Of a DNA stretch of 64,000 nt, positions 35,948 through 44,017 are shown in pieces. The notes under the pieces are model-generated. The model did not search any database. It was not told where the DNA came from and saw only the letters and a program-made list of their open reading frames with translations. The DNA comes from JBFWRI01 sp050248995 (lineage in GTDB: Bacteria > Pseudomonadota > Alphaproteobacteria > JAIXQD01). The stretch covers positions 1 to 64,000 of the forward strand of contig JBFWRI010000001.1 in the NCBI GenBank assembly GCA_050248995.1. The letters are read 5' to 3'. The position numbers and the translations under genes were made by a program. Position 1 is the first letter of the stretch. Every line of letters begins with the position of its first letter.

Positions 35948-36807
35948 GCGGTCAAGTCTATACCGTGCTGCTTTGCACAAGCATAGACCGTATTTCGAAG
36001 CAGGCAAGCAATGGTCATCGGGCCAACGCCGCCGGGCACGGGGGTTATTGCACCCGCCACTTTTACGGCGCTTTCAAAATCGACATCGCCGACCAGCCTG
36101 CCGTCCTGTCGTGTGATCCCGACATCAATGACAGTGGCGCCTTTTTTGATCCAGTCGCCCCGTATCAGGCCGGCACGGCCCGCCGCAGCCACCAGCACAT
36201 CGGCTGTCCGGCATATGGCCGGCATATCGGCCGTGCGCGAATGGGCCATGGTCACCGTGCAGTCTTCAGCCAGCAGCAGCTGAGCCACGGGCTTGCCGAC
36301 AAGGCGCGAGCGGCCCACAACCACGGCGTTTAGGCCGCGTACCGTCGGCATCACGCTTTTAATCAGCATCAGGCAGCCTTGCGGCGTCGCCGGCACAAAA
36401 CAGTCCTGGCCGATAAACAGGTTGCCAAGGTTGGTTGGTGACAGGCCGTCAACATCCTTGGCAGGCGGCAGGGCGGCCAGCACGGCATTGGTATCGATGT
36501 GCGCGGGCAGTGGCATCTGCACAATCACGCCATGCACGGTTTTGTCGGCGGCGATTTGCTGCAGGATGGAAAGAATGTCCGCGGTGGTGGCTGTCGCCGC
36601 CCGTTCGATCAGGCGTGTGGCCATGCCGACGCGCTTGGCGGCCCTCAGCTTATTGGTGACATAAATGCGGCTGGCTTCGTGGTCACCCACAAGCAGGATG
36701 GCAAGGCAGGGCGCTACGCCGCGCTTCGCCAGCAGCGTAATCTGCTCCTGCGTTGCAGCGTGTGTCCCGGCCGCCAGGGCCTTGCCGTCGATGATGATGC
36801 CTGTCAT
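35944..36807 (-). CDS. folD: Methylenetetrahydrofolate dehydrogenase/cyclohydrolase FolD
   Basis: Bifunctional one-carbon enzyme producing 10-formyl-THF and NADPH. 287 aa with both family signatures: the lysine-containing ATRLIERAATATTADI region with YVTNKLRAAKRVG, and PVAQLLLAEDCTVTMAHSRT together with PVPGGVGPMTIACLLRNTV at the C-terminus. It lies between yggT and corA in a compact minus-strand unit, with 21 bases to yggT. Confidence 0.97.
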   Translation of the reverse strand: MTGIIIDGKALAAGTHAATQEQITLLAKRGVAPCLAILLVGDHEASRIYVTNKLRAAKRVGMATRLIERAATATTADILSILQQIAADKTVHGVIVQMPLPAHIDTNAVLAALPPAKDVDGLSPTNLGNLFIGQDCFVPATPQGCLMLIKSVMPTVRGLNAVVVGRSRLVGKPVAQLLLAEDCTVTMAHSRTADMPAICRTADVLVAAAGRAGLIRGDWIKKGATVIDVGITRQDGRLVGDVDFESAVKVAGAITPVPGGVGPMTIACLLRNTVYACAKQHGIDLTA

Positions 36808-36828
36808 TCCTGCGGCGCATGCCTTTCC

Positions 36829-37110
36829 TTATAAGGGGCCGTATTCACGCAGCAGGCTGCGGATGAAAACGACGATAAGAATAAGGACGATCGGTGACAG
36901 GTCGATACCCTGTAGCATGGGCACATAACGGCGGATGCGGGCCAGCGCTGGCTCGGTGATGCGATGCAGGAAATCGTTGATCGTATACACAAGCTGGTTA
37001 CCGGCGTTGATGACGTTGAACGCGATCAGCCAGCTCAGGATGGCACCGATGATGATAGCCCACAGGTACAGGTTAAGAACAAGGTCGATAACAAGAAACA
37101 ACGAAACCAT
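36829..37110 (-). CDS. YggT family membrane protein
   Basis: 93 aa with two hydrophobic helices (LVIDLVLNLYLWAIIIGAIL and SPIVLILIVVFIRSLL) and the family segment LHRITEPALARIRRYVP between them. YggT proteins are linked to membrane and cell-division or osmotic functions and are often beside folD. The start has AAGGAGACCCC directly upstream. It is the first gene of the yggT-folD-corA unit. Confidence 0.9.
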   Translation of the reverse strand: MVSLFLVIDLVLNLYLWAIIIGAILSWLIAFNVINAGNQLVYTINDFLHRITEPALARIRRYVPMLQGIDLSPIVLILIVVFIRSLLREYGPL

Positions 37111-37198
37111 GGGGTCTCCTTAAATGATGTGGCCGCAGGATAACCCCTTTTCCGCGTTTCGATAAGCCCCGCCCTTGTTACCTGTTTTGGCGCCCGTA

Positions 37199-37227
37199 TT
37201 GACAGGGGTGGGGACGATTACCTAAAT
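37199..37227 (+). promoter_or_regulatory. Housekeeping promoter of tRNA-Ala
   Basis: TTGACA (37199-37204) and CTAAAT (37222-37227) lie 17 bases apart. The tRNA starts 18 bases after the -10 box, so transcription would begin about 10 bases before the mature 5' end. The -35 is a perfect consensus and the spacing optimal. Confidence 0.75.
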
Positions 37228-37244
37228 ATGACGTTCTGAAACGT

Positions 37245-37320
37245 GGGGCTGTAGCTCAGTTGGTAGAGCGCATCGTTCGCAATGATGAGGCCGAGAGTTC
37301 GATTCTCTTCAGCTCCACCA
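37245..37320 (+). tRNA. tRNA-Ala (anticodon CGC)
   Basis: 76 bases that fold into a full cloverleaf. The acceptor GGGGCTG pairs with CAGCTCC and contains the G3-U70 pair that identifies alanine tRNAs; the 3' end ACCA is encoded. The anticodon arm CATCG-TTCGCAA-TGATG places CGC at 34-36, reading GCG codons. The T loop is TTCGATT. A strong promoter lies just upstream. The flanks show no repeated tRNA 3' end, so no integrated element is evident. Confidence 0.95.
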
Positions 37321-37518
37321 TGTTACTTGATGCTGTTTCCCCAAATTGAATTTCGGCTTGGCTCTTACGACGTACTTATCGGCTATAAACTTTATCCACT
37401 GCCGTCAGCAACAAAATTACAGCGCAAGGGTTTGATATTCTTGCGTGTGCTTTGCAGCATGCCCGTTGTTTGCCAGCGTTTTCGAACGGCGCTATAACTG
37501 ACATCCACAGTGGGATAG

Positions 37519-38259
37519 ATGTCATACAGTATCGTTGATTTAAGGCGCTTGGCGGCTCGATCACAAAAACAAGATATCGCCGACATCCATGCAGAACTTC
37601 TCAGACTTGCCCGTGCGGGCCGGCCGCTGGCTCCTATTATCGGATTACTGCAGGATAATCCCGTACTCGCGCTGAATATCATGCGCATCATGGCGGCCAA
37701 TGCAACGGCCGAAAGCAACGAAGTGCAGGTTGTTCTGGATGCGCTGCATGACCAGAAAGACAATGCCGGCCTGATCAAGTTCGTTGCACTGCTGCGGCAG
37801 GCGCCGTCTATGGAAAGGCCGGCGCTGGTGCGTGGCATCCAAAGCCGCCATGTGCAGATGATGCTTTCGTCGCTGGTGCATCTGGGTGGTGATCCTTACG
37901 GGAACGGTGGCCGTTGGGAGCCTTATTTCAGCGATATCAACTGGCTGGTATACCTGATGAACTCGGCGCAGAATTGCCTTTATGACGGGTGCCGTACAGC
38001 CGCCGGACAGGCGCCCGAGAATGGCTGGAGCGCCGATGGCAAGCGGCGGGTGGCTGTTGATCTGCGGCAACTGGAGCTGTTGTTTTATCCCTACCCAAGC
38101 CTGCGCGGCATCGCCGCTGCTGAACGTGCCGAACGTGCGCGGCAGGAGTCGGTGCGGCGTGCCGCCGCCGGGCAGGAAGCGGTGCGGCCGGCAATTATTA
38201 TCGGATCATCCGAAGAAAAGGCGCGTGCGGGCAGTAAGGGCGAGCCCGAGCCTTCCTGA
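37519..38259 (+). CDS. Hypothetical protein, helix-rich
   Basis: 246 aa soluble protein, mostly helical by composition (LRRLAARSQKQDIADIHAEL, many Ala/Leu/Arg), with an aromatic patch at about 130-145 (GRWEPYFSDINWLVYLM) and a charged C-terminal tail. No signal peptide. The start at 37519 has GTGGGATAG next to it. No family recognised. It is 198 bases after tRNA-Ala and converges with the gene at 38265. Confidence 0.65.
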   Translation: MSYSIVDLRRLAARSQKQDIADIHAELLRLARAGRPLAPIIGLLQDNPVLALNIMRIMAANATAESNEVQVVLDALHDQKDNAGLIKFVALLRQAPSMERPALVRGIQSRHVQMMLSSLVHLGGDPYGNGGRWEPYFSDINWLVYLMNSAQNCLYDGCRTAAGQAPENGWSADGKRRVAVDLRQLELLFYPYPSLRGIAAAERAERARQESVRRAAAGQEAVRPAIIIGSSEEKARAGSKGEPEPS

Positions 38260-38264
38260 TTTAC

Positions 38265-38699
38265 CTAGCTGACGAAGGCACCGGCGATGCGGCCGACATT
38301 ATTCTTACGCCAGCCGAAAAACTCGTGACTACGGCCGGCAGCAATGGGCTGCCAGTCTTCAACAGTTTTCATTCTGACAAGGCCTAGATTGCGCGCAATC
38401 CGCGCGGCGTCGTTCAGTGATACCTGATGGCTTTTGGCGCCGGCCGGCATTTTGGTCTGGTAGCCGCCTGATTTTGCAACCGGCTCGGCATCAGGCGCGG
38501 TCAGGCGTTCCAGCTGGGCGGTGGCGAATGTTGGTTTATCAACACTTTTTGTCAGGCGCAGATAATGGCCGCGTGTCTGCTGGGCGGCATCAAGAGCGTA
38601 CACCAGAACATGCAGCAGTGTTTCAGCGGCGATGGTGACAGGAATGGCAGGGGCGGGTTTTGCTTGGGCGGGTGCAGCAGCGGGATATGTATAGGTCAT
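38265..38699 (-). CDS. Hypothetical protein, Ala/Pro-rich N-terminus
   Basis: 144 aa beginning MTYTYPAAAPAQAKPAPAIP, a flexible Ala/Pro stretch. A compact domain follows with AARIARNLGLVRMKTVEDWQ and a basic aromatic end (SHEFFGWRKNNVGR). No signal peptide. AGGA lies 9 bases before the ATG at 38699; the frame extends upstream only through unlikely sequence. Family not recognised. It converges with the gene at 37519, 5 bases apart. Confidence 0.6.
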   Translation of the reverse strand: MTYTYPAAAPAQAKPAPAIPVTIAAETLLHVLVYALDAAQQTRGHYLRLTKSVDKPTFATAQLERLTAPDAEPVAKSGGYQTKMPAGAKSHQVSLNDAARIARNLGLVRMKTVEDWQPIAAGRSHEFFGWRKNNVGRIAGAFVS

Positions 38700-38794
38700 G
38701 AAATGTGTTCCTGAATATGCGCTGCAGAGTATGGACGGTAATACTTTCATGCAAGAAAAAAGCAAAAACGCCTTTAAAACCGCAGAAACGGGAA

Positions 38795-38822
38795 AGCCCC
38801 CCGGCGGGCGATCCGGGAGGCT
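38795..38822 (-). terminator. Possible terminator after the S8 protease gene
   Basis: AGCCCCCCGG (38795-38804) and CCGGGAGGCT (38813-38822) pair over 10 positions with one mismatch around an 8-base loop. On the minus strand TTTCCCGTTTC follows, a poor T-tract. It lies 88 bases beyond the stop at 38910. The stem is strong but the tail is weak, so it may mainly protect the mRNA end. Confidence 0.5.
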
Positions 38823-38909
38823 TCCTTCGCGGGCGAGCGAACTTTATAACTTTAACTCTCTATCACTTCTCACTATGCATTGACTGAGAACTGACTAGCC
38901 CTCACTCGA

Positions 38910-41258
38910 TTAGAACTTCTTGGTGTAACGGACACCGACACTGTACGCCGTGGCGGCGTTGGCATCGTGGCCCGGGTTAAGCGTGCCGACGCTGCTGACG
39001 CCAAGGGTTTCCTTGTCGCTGAGCGCCAGTGCGTAACCAAGCTGGATATCGATCTGGCGGCCGGTCGGTGTCAGGCCAACGCGCTGGCTCGTGTATTGTA
39101 CGGCGCCGGCGCCATCAACACCCGTCGGTACTGTCAGGTTTGCGCTGCCGCTCATCACGCGCACCGGCTGCGATACGGCGAAGGTCAGGCGGTCGTTCTT
39201 GCGTACCACATCATCAGCGGTCAGGGCGACGGCGAAGCTGTCGCTGCGCACATCCTTGAAGCTGCCGATCAGGCTATTCGCAGCGTCTTCAATGCTGGTC
39301 TGGCCGATTGTGTAGCTGGCAGCCAGTGTCAGCCCCTTCTTCAGGTTGATGCGGGCGGTAACACCGGCAAACTGTGTGGTGCTGCCTGAACCAAAGGCCA
39401 GTGCGCCGTTGCTGTCGCTGCCCAGCGTGCTGTTGCCTTCGTTCACGATACCGGCATTCAGGCCAACCTTCACGCTGCCGGCTTCATAGTTCAGGCTGGC
39501 GGCGGTGGCGCTGCGGTCGCCGCTGGTGTGCGTGTCGCTGGTGAAGCTTTGCGCGCCGGTTTCAGCACCCGTTGCCACATCCAGCGTCAAGCCTTCTGCC
39601 AGCTGCAGGTTGCCGATCATCGCGTTGCCGCCTTCAACCATATTCAGGTAAGCGTTGCCGAAAGCGGCCTGTTCCGTCAGGTCGCTGGCGACGCGGCTTT
39701 CATCAGCCTGCAGGCCGAAAGCCTGGCCGATGCCGAAGCCGTGCGTATAGGTGACGCTGCTGTTTTCCGAAAAGCTGGCCGACAGCGCAAGGCGGGTATC
39801 GCCCTGCGGGCCGTCCTGATCCTTCAGGTCGCGGATCGCGTGTGCGTCCTTGGCGTCGGTCGTAAAGCTGCTGACAAGGCTGGCCACGCCCATATTGACA
39901 CCGCGCGTTGTGGTTTCACGGCCTGTATCAAGGAAACCGGCCAGGTTGCTTTGGTAAGCGGCACTTTGTACGCGGTCGCTCATGTCGAAGCCGAAGGCGC
40001 GGCCGAAGCTGTCCAGCATGATACCGCGGCCCAGCAGGTCGTTACCGCTCAGCGCGTTACCGAAAGCCGCACCAAGGCTGAGGGTGGTTGCGCTGGTCGA
40101 AGCGCCGCCGCCATCTTCACCGCCGCCAACATCGCCGCCGCTTGGTACTGTGGTTTCGCCAACCGGCTGCAGCGCCGCCCCGACGTTCAGCAGGCCGTGG
40201 CCGTAAACATCATCAACGCCGGCAGCACCAAGGTCGGTGGCTGTCGTCAGCAGGATTTGCGCAACCTGCGCAGCCGTCAGGTACGGCGCGTATTCCATCA
40301 CCAGCGCCGCAGCGCCCGAAACCATCGGTGCGGCGAATGACGTACCCGCAACCAGGGCCATACCTTCTTCATCGGTCGTCAGGATGTTCTGGCCCGGCGC
40401 CACAAGGTACCAGTTCTTGGATGATCCGGCGCGGTTGCTCCAGCTGCTGATGACGTTGTTTTCGTCAACCGAACCGACAGCCAGCAGACTGTTGATGCTG
40501 CCGCCAAGATTGGCAGGCGTATCAACGCTGTTCAGGCCGGCGTTACCGGCGGCGGCGACAATCAGGATGTCGTGCGCGGCAGCGTTGGCAATCGCGTTGT
40601 TGAAGCTGCCGCCCAGCGTGCCCTGTGTACCAAGGCTCATATTGATGATGCGTGCATCGTGTGCGGTGGCATAATTCAGTGCGTTGATCATGTTAGTGGT
40701 CGAGAAGCAGCCGCTGGGGCAGCCTTCCGTTACCGTATCTGTGCGAATAACCAGCAGCTCGCTGTTGAAAGCGACGCCGTGTGTATAGGTACCATTCTTG
40801 CGCGCACCAATCACGCCAGCCGTCCATGTGCCGTGCGGGTTCGGGCCTTCAAGGTCCTGGCCACCGGTGACGATGTTGATGCTGTCAGCGCTGATGGCGC
40901 CGGTGAATTCCACGTTATCAACGTCGATACCCGTATCAATCAGGGCCACCTTGATGCCGGTGCCGGTGGCGCCCATGCCGTAGGCCTCGGCCGCATTGAT
41001 TTGCGCCAGGCCGGTGCTGCCACCAAAGCCTGAGGTACGGTTGTATTCTGATGTCTCGAAATTCGCAGGATCTGACTGGGTCAGGCTCGTGTTCAGGACA
41101 ATCTGGGCTGTGCCTTCCGAGCTGCCGCCCGTGTTGTTGCCCATGTTGCCGCTGCCGCCGCCCAGGAACGAGCTACCGCCGCCACCGCCGCCACAGGCAG
41201 TTAACAGCGCACACAGCGCAGAAGTCGCAATAAGTCTGGAAAACAGTCTCGCCCGCAT
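38910..41258 (-). CDS. Subtilisin-like (S8) lipoprotein with outer-membrane-like C-terminus
   Basis: 782 aa. The signal ends LLTAC, a lipobox with the cysteine at 22, followed by a Gly-rich linker. The S8 peptidase domain has D108 (IDTGID), H142 (PHGTWTAG) and S307 (GTSFAAP), with the oxyanion asparagine in AAAGNA at N239, so it should be active. From about residue 390 the protein is a long beta-rich region ending YSVGVRYTKKF. A final aromatic residue is typical of outer-membrane barrels, suggesting an autotransporter-like arrangement. The combination of a lipid anchor and a barrel is unusual. Likely role: surface or extracellular proteolysis. Confidence 0.85.
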   Translation of the reverse strand: MRARLFSRLIATSALCALLTACGGGGGGSSFLGGGSGNMGNNTGGSSEGTAQIVLNTSLTQSDPANFETSEYNRTSGFGGSTGLAQINAAEAYGMGATGTGIKVALIDTGIDVDNVEFTGAISADSINIVTGGQDLEGPNPHGTWTAGVIGARKNGTYTHGVAFNSELLVIRTDTVTEGCPSGCFSTTNMINALNYATAHDARIINMSLGTQGTLGGSFNNAIANAAAHDILIVAAAGNAGLNSVDTPANLGGSINSLLAVGSVDENNVISSWSNRAGSSKNWYLVAPGQNILTTDEEGMALVAGTSFAAPMVSGAAALVMEYAPYLTAAQVAQILLTTATDLGAAGVDDVYGHGLLNVGAALQPVGETTVPSGGDVGGGEDGGGASTSATTLSLGAAFGNALSGNDLLGRGIMLDSFGRAFGFDMSDRVQSAAYQSNLAGFLDTGRETTTRGVNMGVASLVSSFTTDAKDAHAIRDLKDQDGPQGDTRLALSASFSENSSVTYTHGFGIGQAFGLQADESRVASDLTEQAAFGNAYLNMVEGGNAMIGNLQLAEGLTLDVATGAETGAQSFTSDTHTSGDRSATAASLNYEAGSVKVGLNAGIVNEGNSTLGSDSNGALAFGSGSTTQFAGVTARINLKKGLTLAASYTIGQTSIEDAANSLIGSFKDVRSDSFAVALTADDVVRKNDRLTFAVSQPVRVMSGSANLTVPTGVDGAGAVQYTSQRVGLTPTGRQIDIQLGYALALSDKETLGVSSVGTLNPGHDANAATAYSVGVRYTKKF

Positions 41259-41702
41259 GGTAGTCCCCCTGCGGCCAGACCTTTTGCCCCCGTAACGAAG
41301 TCAGGTGCCCAATCTCCCAACTCGTCGCGTTAATCTGCCCGCAAGACCATTAAGAACCCGGAACGTTAACGAGATTTGAATTCGAAATCGAAACAAGTAT
41401 TAAAATTACTAGTTAAATTAACCATCAAGATGATCGCATAAGTAATTGATTTTTATAAATAGAAAAATTAACTAACCAGAAATCCAAAGGTTAATTTCAG
41501 TAGAAATTGCCAGCTGTCTTTAACTAAAAAAATCTATATCGAAACAACTTTTTCAGCAGCACGCTCAAAACAGAGCTCATAAATCGCTGGAAGGTACGAC
41601 TCAATTCGACTACAAAGACTTCATCCCTGAATAAGGTAGTGAAGGCAAAACGCGGTGACCCGTGACAGCCGCTTACTGCCTGAAAACAGGACCATGTGCT
41701 GT
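41259..41702. other. AT-rich intergenic region, no gene seen
   Basis: 443 bases between the divergent S8 protease gene and tRNA-Trp. About 41345-41560 is much richer in A and T than the rest of the window, with eight TTAA tetramers, including a TTAACCAT at 41418-41425, which equals the common CtrA half-site. No open frame with a ribosome site and no clear hairpin were found. It must hold the promoters for both sides, including the tRNA-Trp-secE-nusG unit. A silenced or regulator-rich upstream region is the simplest reading. Confidence 0.55.
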
Positions 41703-41778
41703 AGGAGCGTAGCTCAACTGGTAGAGCACCGGTCTCCAAAACCGGGGGTTGTGGGTTCGAGCCCCTCCGCTCCTGCCA
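41703..41778 (+). tRNA. tRNA-Trp (anticodon CCA)
   Basis: 76 bases. The acceptor AGGAGCG pairs perfectly with CGCTCCT, followed by GCCA. The anticodon arm CCGGT-CTCCAAA-ACCGG has CCA at 34-36 with a perfect 5 bp stem. The D arm (GCTC...GAGC) and T arm (GTGGG-TTCGAGC-CCCTC) are intact. It lies 24 bases before secE, the usual tRNA-Trp-secE-nusG grouping in alphaproteobacteria. Confidence 0.96.
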
Positions 41779-41802
41779 CAGCACGAACAGAAGGATGTCG
41801 TT

Positions 41803-41985
41803 ATGACGAAGGTGATGGAATTTTTTGGCGAAGTGAAACGCGAAATAGCGAAAGTCACATGGCCAACGCGCGGCGAAACCGTGAAGGCCACCATTATGGT
41901 GCTGGTCATGGCGGTCATCGCGGCAATCTTTTTCTTTGTGGTGGATAAGGTCGTTGCGGCCGGTATCCGCCTGATCGTTTCTTAA
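41803..41985 (+). CDS. secE: Preprotein translocase subunit SecE
   Basis: 60 aa, the short one-helix SecE form. The family motif is EVKREIAKVTWPTRGETVKA, followed by a membrane helix (MVLVMAVIAAIFFFVVDKVV). The start at ATG 41803 has GAAGGA 7 bases upstream; the open frame extends back into the tRNA. SecE braces SecY in the Sec translocon. Confidence 0.95.
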   Translation: MTKVMEFFGEVKREIAKVTWPTRGETVKATIMVLVMAVIAAIFFFVVDKVVAAGIRLIVS

Positions 41986-42001
41986 AAGCAGGGAGCTTGT
42001 T

Positions 42002-42535
42002 ATGGCACAGCGTTGGTATGTAGTTCACGCCCACACGAATTTTGAAAAGAAAGTCGCGCAAGGTATTCGCGATGGCGCTACCCAAAAAGGCCTGACCGAG
42101 AACATCTCGGAAATCATGGTGCCGACGGAAACCGCGATGGAAGTGCGCCGCGGGGCCAAGCACAACGTCGAACGCAAGATCTATCCCGGTTACGTGCTGG
42201 TGAAGATGGACCTGACCGACGAAACCTGGAATATGATCAAGCAGGTGCCGAAGGTTACGGGTTTCCTGGGCGGTGGCGGCAAGCCGGCGCCGATCAGCGA
42301 AAAGGAAGCTATGGCGATCCTGCAGCAGGTGGAAGAGGGCGTCGCCCGTCCGAAGTCGACGCTCAACTTCGATGTTGGCGAGAACGTCCGCGTTATCGAT
42401 GGTCCGTTCAACAGCTTCACCGGGTCGGTTGAGGAAGTGGACAGCGAGAAGGGCCGCCTGAAAGTCTCGGTCTCGATCTTCGGCCGCGCCACGCCGGTCG
42501 ATCTCGATTTCGCGCAGGTTGAAAAGATCAAGTAA
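42002..42535 (+). CDS. nusG: Transcription termination/antitermination factor NusG
   Basis: 177 aa. The NGN domain (QRWYVVHAHTNFEKKVAQGI, with PGYVLVKMDLTDETWNMIK and GFLGGGGKPAPIS) is followed by the KOW domain (NVRVIDGPFNSFTGSVEEVD), the full NusG layout. It couples RNA polymerase to ribosomes and to Rho. The gene follows secE by 16 bases with GGGAG as ribosome site. rplK, the usual next gene in many bacteria, is not downstream. Confidence 0.97.
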   Translation: MAQRWYVVHAHTNFEKKVAQGIRDGATQKGLTENISEIMVPTETAMEVRRGAKHNVERKIYPGYVLVKMDLTDETWNMIKQVPKVTGFLGGGGKPAPISEKEAMAILQQVEEGVARPKSTLNFDVGENVRVIDGPFNSFTGSVEEVDSEKGRLKVSVSIFGRATPVDLDFAQVEKIK

Positions 42536-42562
42536 GCTGAAGGTAGATAATAAGGAGTCGGC

Positions 42563-42748
42563 ATGGAGCCCGCTAAAAGTTTAAGTGAGGGTCTTGAGAG
42601 ACTAGCCGATGATATCTCTGATGGGATAGGAAGTCTTTTCAAGGGCGCCTGCTTAGTCGCTGGTGGTATCATCTCCTTTGCAATTTCTGCCTTTATAGCA
42701 TTAGGGATAATCGGCGTTCTCTACTTTGGTGTTAAGCAGTTATTTTGA
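42563..42748 (+). CDS. Small membrane protein downstream of nusG
   Basis: 61 aa. An amphipathic N-terminus (KSLSEGLERLADDISDGIGS) is followed by one long or two short membrane helices (CLVAGGIISFAISAFIALGI onwards). A strong AAGGAG precedes the ATG. Base composition is clearly more AT-rich than nusG beside it, and codon use differs, which could mean recent acquisition or a lightly used gene. No family recognised. It occupies the position where rplK often lies. Confidence 0.65.
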   Translation: MEPAKSLSEGLERLADDISDGIGSLFKGACLVAGGIISFAISAFIALGIIGVLYFGVKQLF

Positions 42749-42776
42749 TAATACGCTTGGCGGGAAAAGGTAGTTG

Positions 42777-43256
42777 ATGAGCTTTGTGCCGGATAGCTTT
42801 GACGTTCCTGAAAGACTGGAAACGCCGCAGTTTGTTATCCGCAAGCTGACGTTCGCTGATGCCGCGCTGGATTACGAGGCTGTCAGCTCAAGCCTCGATA
42901 TCATCCGGGCCACCCGCGGCGGCCTGTATGGCAACGAAGAACAGAACCTGTCGCTGACAGAAAACCAGATCAGCCTTGGCTGGCACCAGCGCGAATTCGA
43001 ATACCGCACATCGTTCGCCTATACGATCACGACACCCGACGGAAAAGAATGCATCGGCTGCATCTATATCTATCCGCCGGGGTATTACGCTGAAATTCCC
43101 GCCGGAGCCGATGCCGACGTCAGCTTCTGGGTATCACAGAAGGCGTATGATCAAGGGCTATACCCCGTTGTATACGGTGTTCTTGATCAATGGTTAAAAG
43201 ACGTATGGCCTTTCAAGAACATTGCTTACACCAATAAATTTCCGCCTCAGCTGTAA
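42777..43256 (+). CDS. GNAT family acetyltransferase
   Basis: 159 aa. Starts MSFVPDSFDVPERLETPQFV and shows the GNAT-like order: RKLTFADAALDYEAV at the N-terminus, a central sheet (SFAYTITTPDGKECIGCIYI) and ADVSFWVSQKAYDQG in place of motif A. The usual R/Q-x-x-G-x-G/A loop is not obvious, so acetyl-CoA binding may be altered. AAAGG precedes the ATG at 42777. It overlaps the convergent gene by 10 bases. Substrate unknown. Confidence 0.7.
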   Translation: MSFVPDSFDVPERLETPQFVIRKLTFADAALDYEAVSSSLDIIRATRGGLYGNEEQNLSLTENQISLGWHQREFEYRTSFAYTITTPDGKECIGCIYIYPPGYYAEIPAGADADVSFWVSQKAYDQGLYPVVYGVLDQWLKDVWPFKNIAYTNKFPPQL

Positions 43257-43969
43257 GACATCAGCGCTTGCGTGATATGCTTCACCCAAGCATCACATTG
43301 CGCGGGGTCTTCCAACTGGTCGATGCGGAACTCCAGCGTAAAGGCTTCGCGGCCATACGCCGATGCATGCAGCGCCGTGGCCCCCGATGCACTTGAACGT
43401 GTGTTGTAAGGCTCATTGCGGCCGATCACCTTGCCGGGAATGCTTTCAACACTGGCCAGAACATGCTTCACGACCGGGCTTTCATGCACATACAGCAGGC
43501 CTAGGTGCCATGGCCGCTCCTGCGCATCCGTACGCCGCTGTCGTGTATAGCTGTGCACAGCAATGTGCACGGGGTTGGGGCCGGCATTGTCCATCAATTT
43601 TTTCAGTTCGCGGTGATACGGCTGGTAATAGGTCGTCAGGCGGCGCTCGTACTCGGGGATATCAATGTCGTTCATCGGCATCGGCAGGCCATCGACCACT
43701 TTCGGGATTAAGTCAGGGTTGCCGGGCAGGCGGTTCAGGTCGATTAGCACGCGCGCGTAATGCCCATAAATGGCCGGACAGTTCAAGGCTGTTGCCAGCT
43801 TGGCGGTAAAATCACCCGCACCCGGATCGTAACAGAACTGGTCATCCTGCCAGCCGTCATAAAGGGGCGGGGGCGGCATGTCAGCTGGCCATGCGTTACC
43901 TGCGTGTTCCGCCGACAGCACAAAGCGCGATTTGGCGTCGGGGTTAAGAACGGTATAGGTTTCGGGCAT
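43247..43969 (-). CDS. N-formylglutamate amidohydrolase family protein
   Basis: 240 aa. Family features are FVLSAEHAGNAWP near the N-terminus, HYARVLIDLNRLPGNPDLIP around residue 80, and HIAVHSYTRQR near residue 140. These match the metal-dependent N-formylglutamate deformylase-like fold. The last step of one histidine-degradation route is the best known reaction, but no hut genes are near. Its neighbour is a glutamate-cysteine ligase family gene, so an amino-acid or small-peptide substrate is possible. The ATG at 43969 is favoured over a TTG five codons earlier. Confidence 0.8.
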   Translation of the reverse strand: MPETYTVLNPDAKSRFVLSAEHAGNAWPADMPPPPLYDGWQDDQFCYDPGAGDFTAKLATALNCPAIYGHYARVLIDLNRLPGNPDLIPKVVDGLPMPMNDIDIPEYERRLTTYYQPYHRELKKLMDNAGPNPVHIAVHSYTRQRRTDAQERPWHLGLLYVHESPVVKHVLASVESIPGKVIGRNEPYNTRSSASGATALHASAYGREAFTLEFRIDQLEDPAQCDAWVKHITQALMSYS

Positions 43970-44017
43970 GATGTATCTATCCAACTGTTAGCCTATCGGT
44001 CAAGACTTCAGGCAGCA

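Noticed and set aside
37245..37320. tRNA-Ala as an attachment site of an integrated element
   Set aside because: No second copy of the tRNA 3' end, no integrase and no composition shift downstream were found in the window.
38698..38887. Two overlapping 60-codon plus-strand frames
   Set aside because: They cover a leader and a hairpin, have no clear ribosome site and no sensible peptide features.
39528..40340. A 270-codon plus-strand frame opposite the S8 protease
   Set aside because: Covers the beta-rich half of the protease on the other strand; Ala/Arg-rich without motifs.
41350..41524. Full CtrA site in the AT-rich gap
   Set aside because: TTAA tetramers are frequent, but none are spaced by 7 bases; only a half-site TTAACCAT is present.
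41524..41784. A minus-strand open frame across tRNA-Trp
   Set aside because: It crosses a certain tRNA gene and part of an AT-rich promoter region, so coding is implausible.
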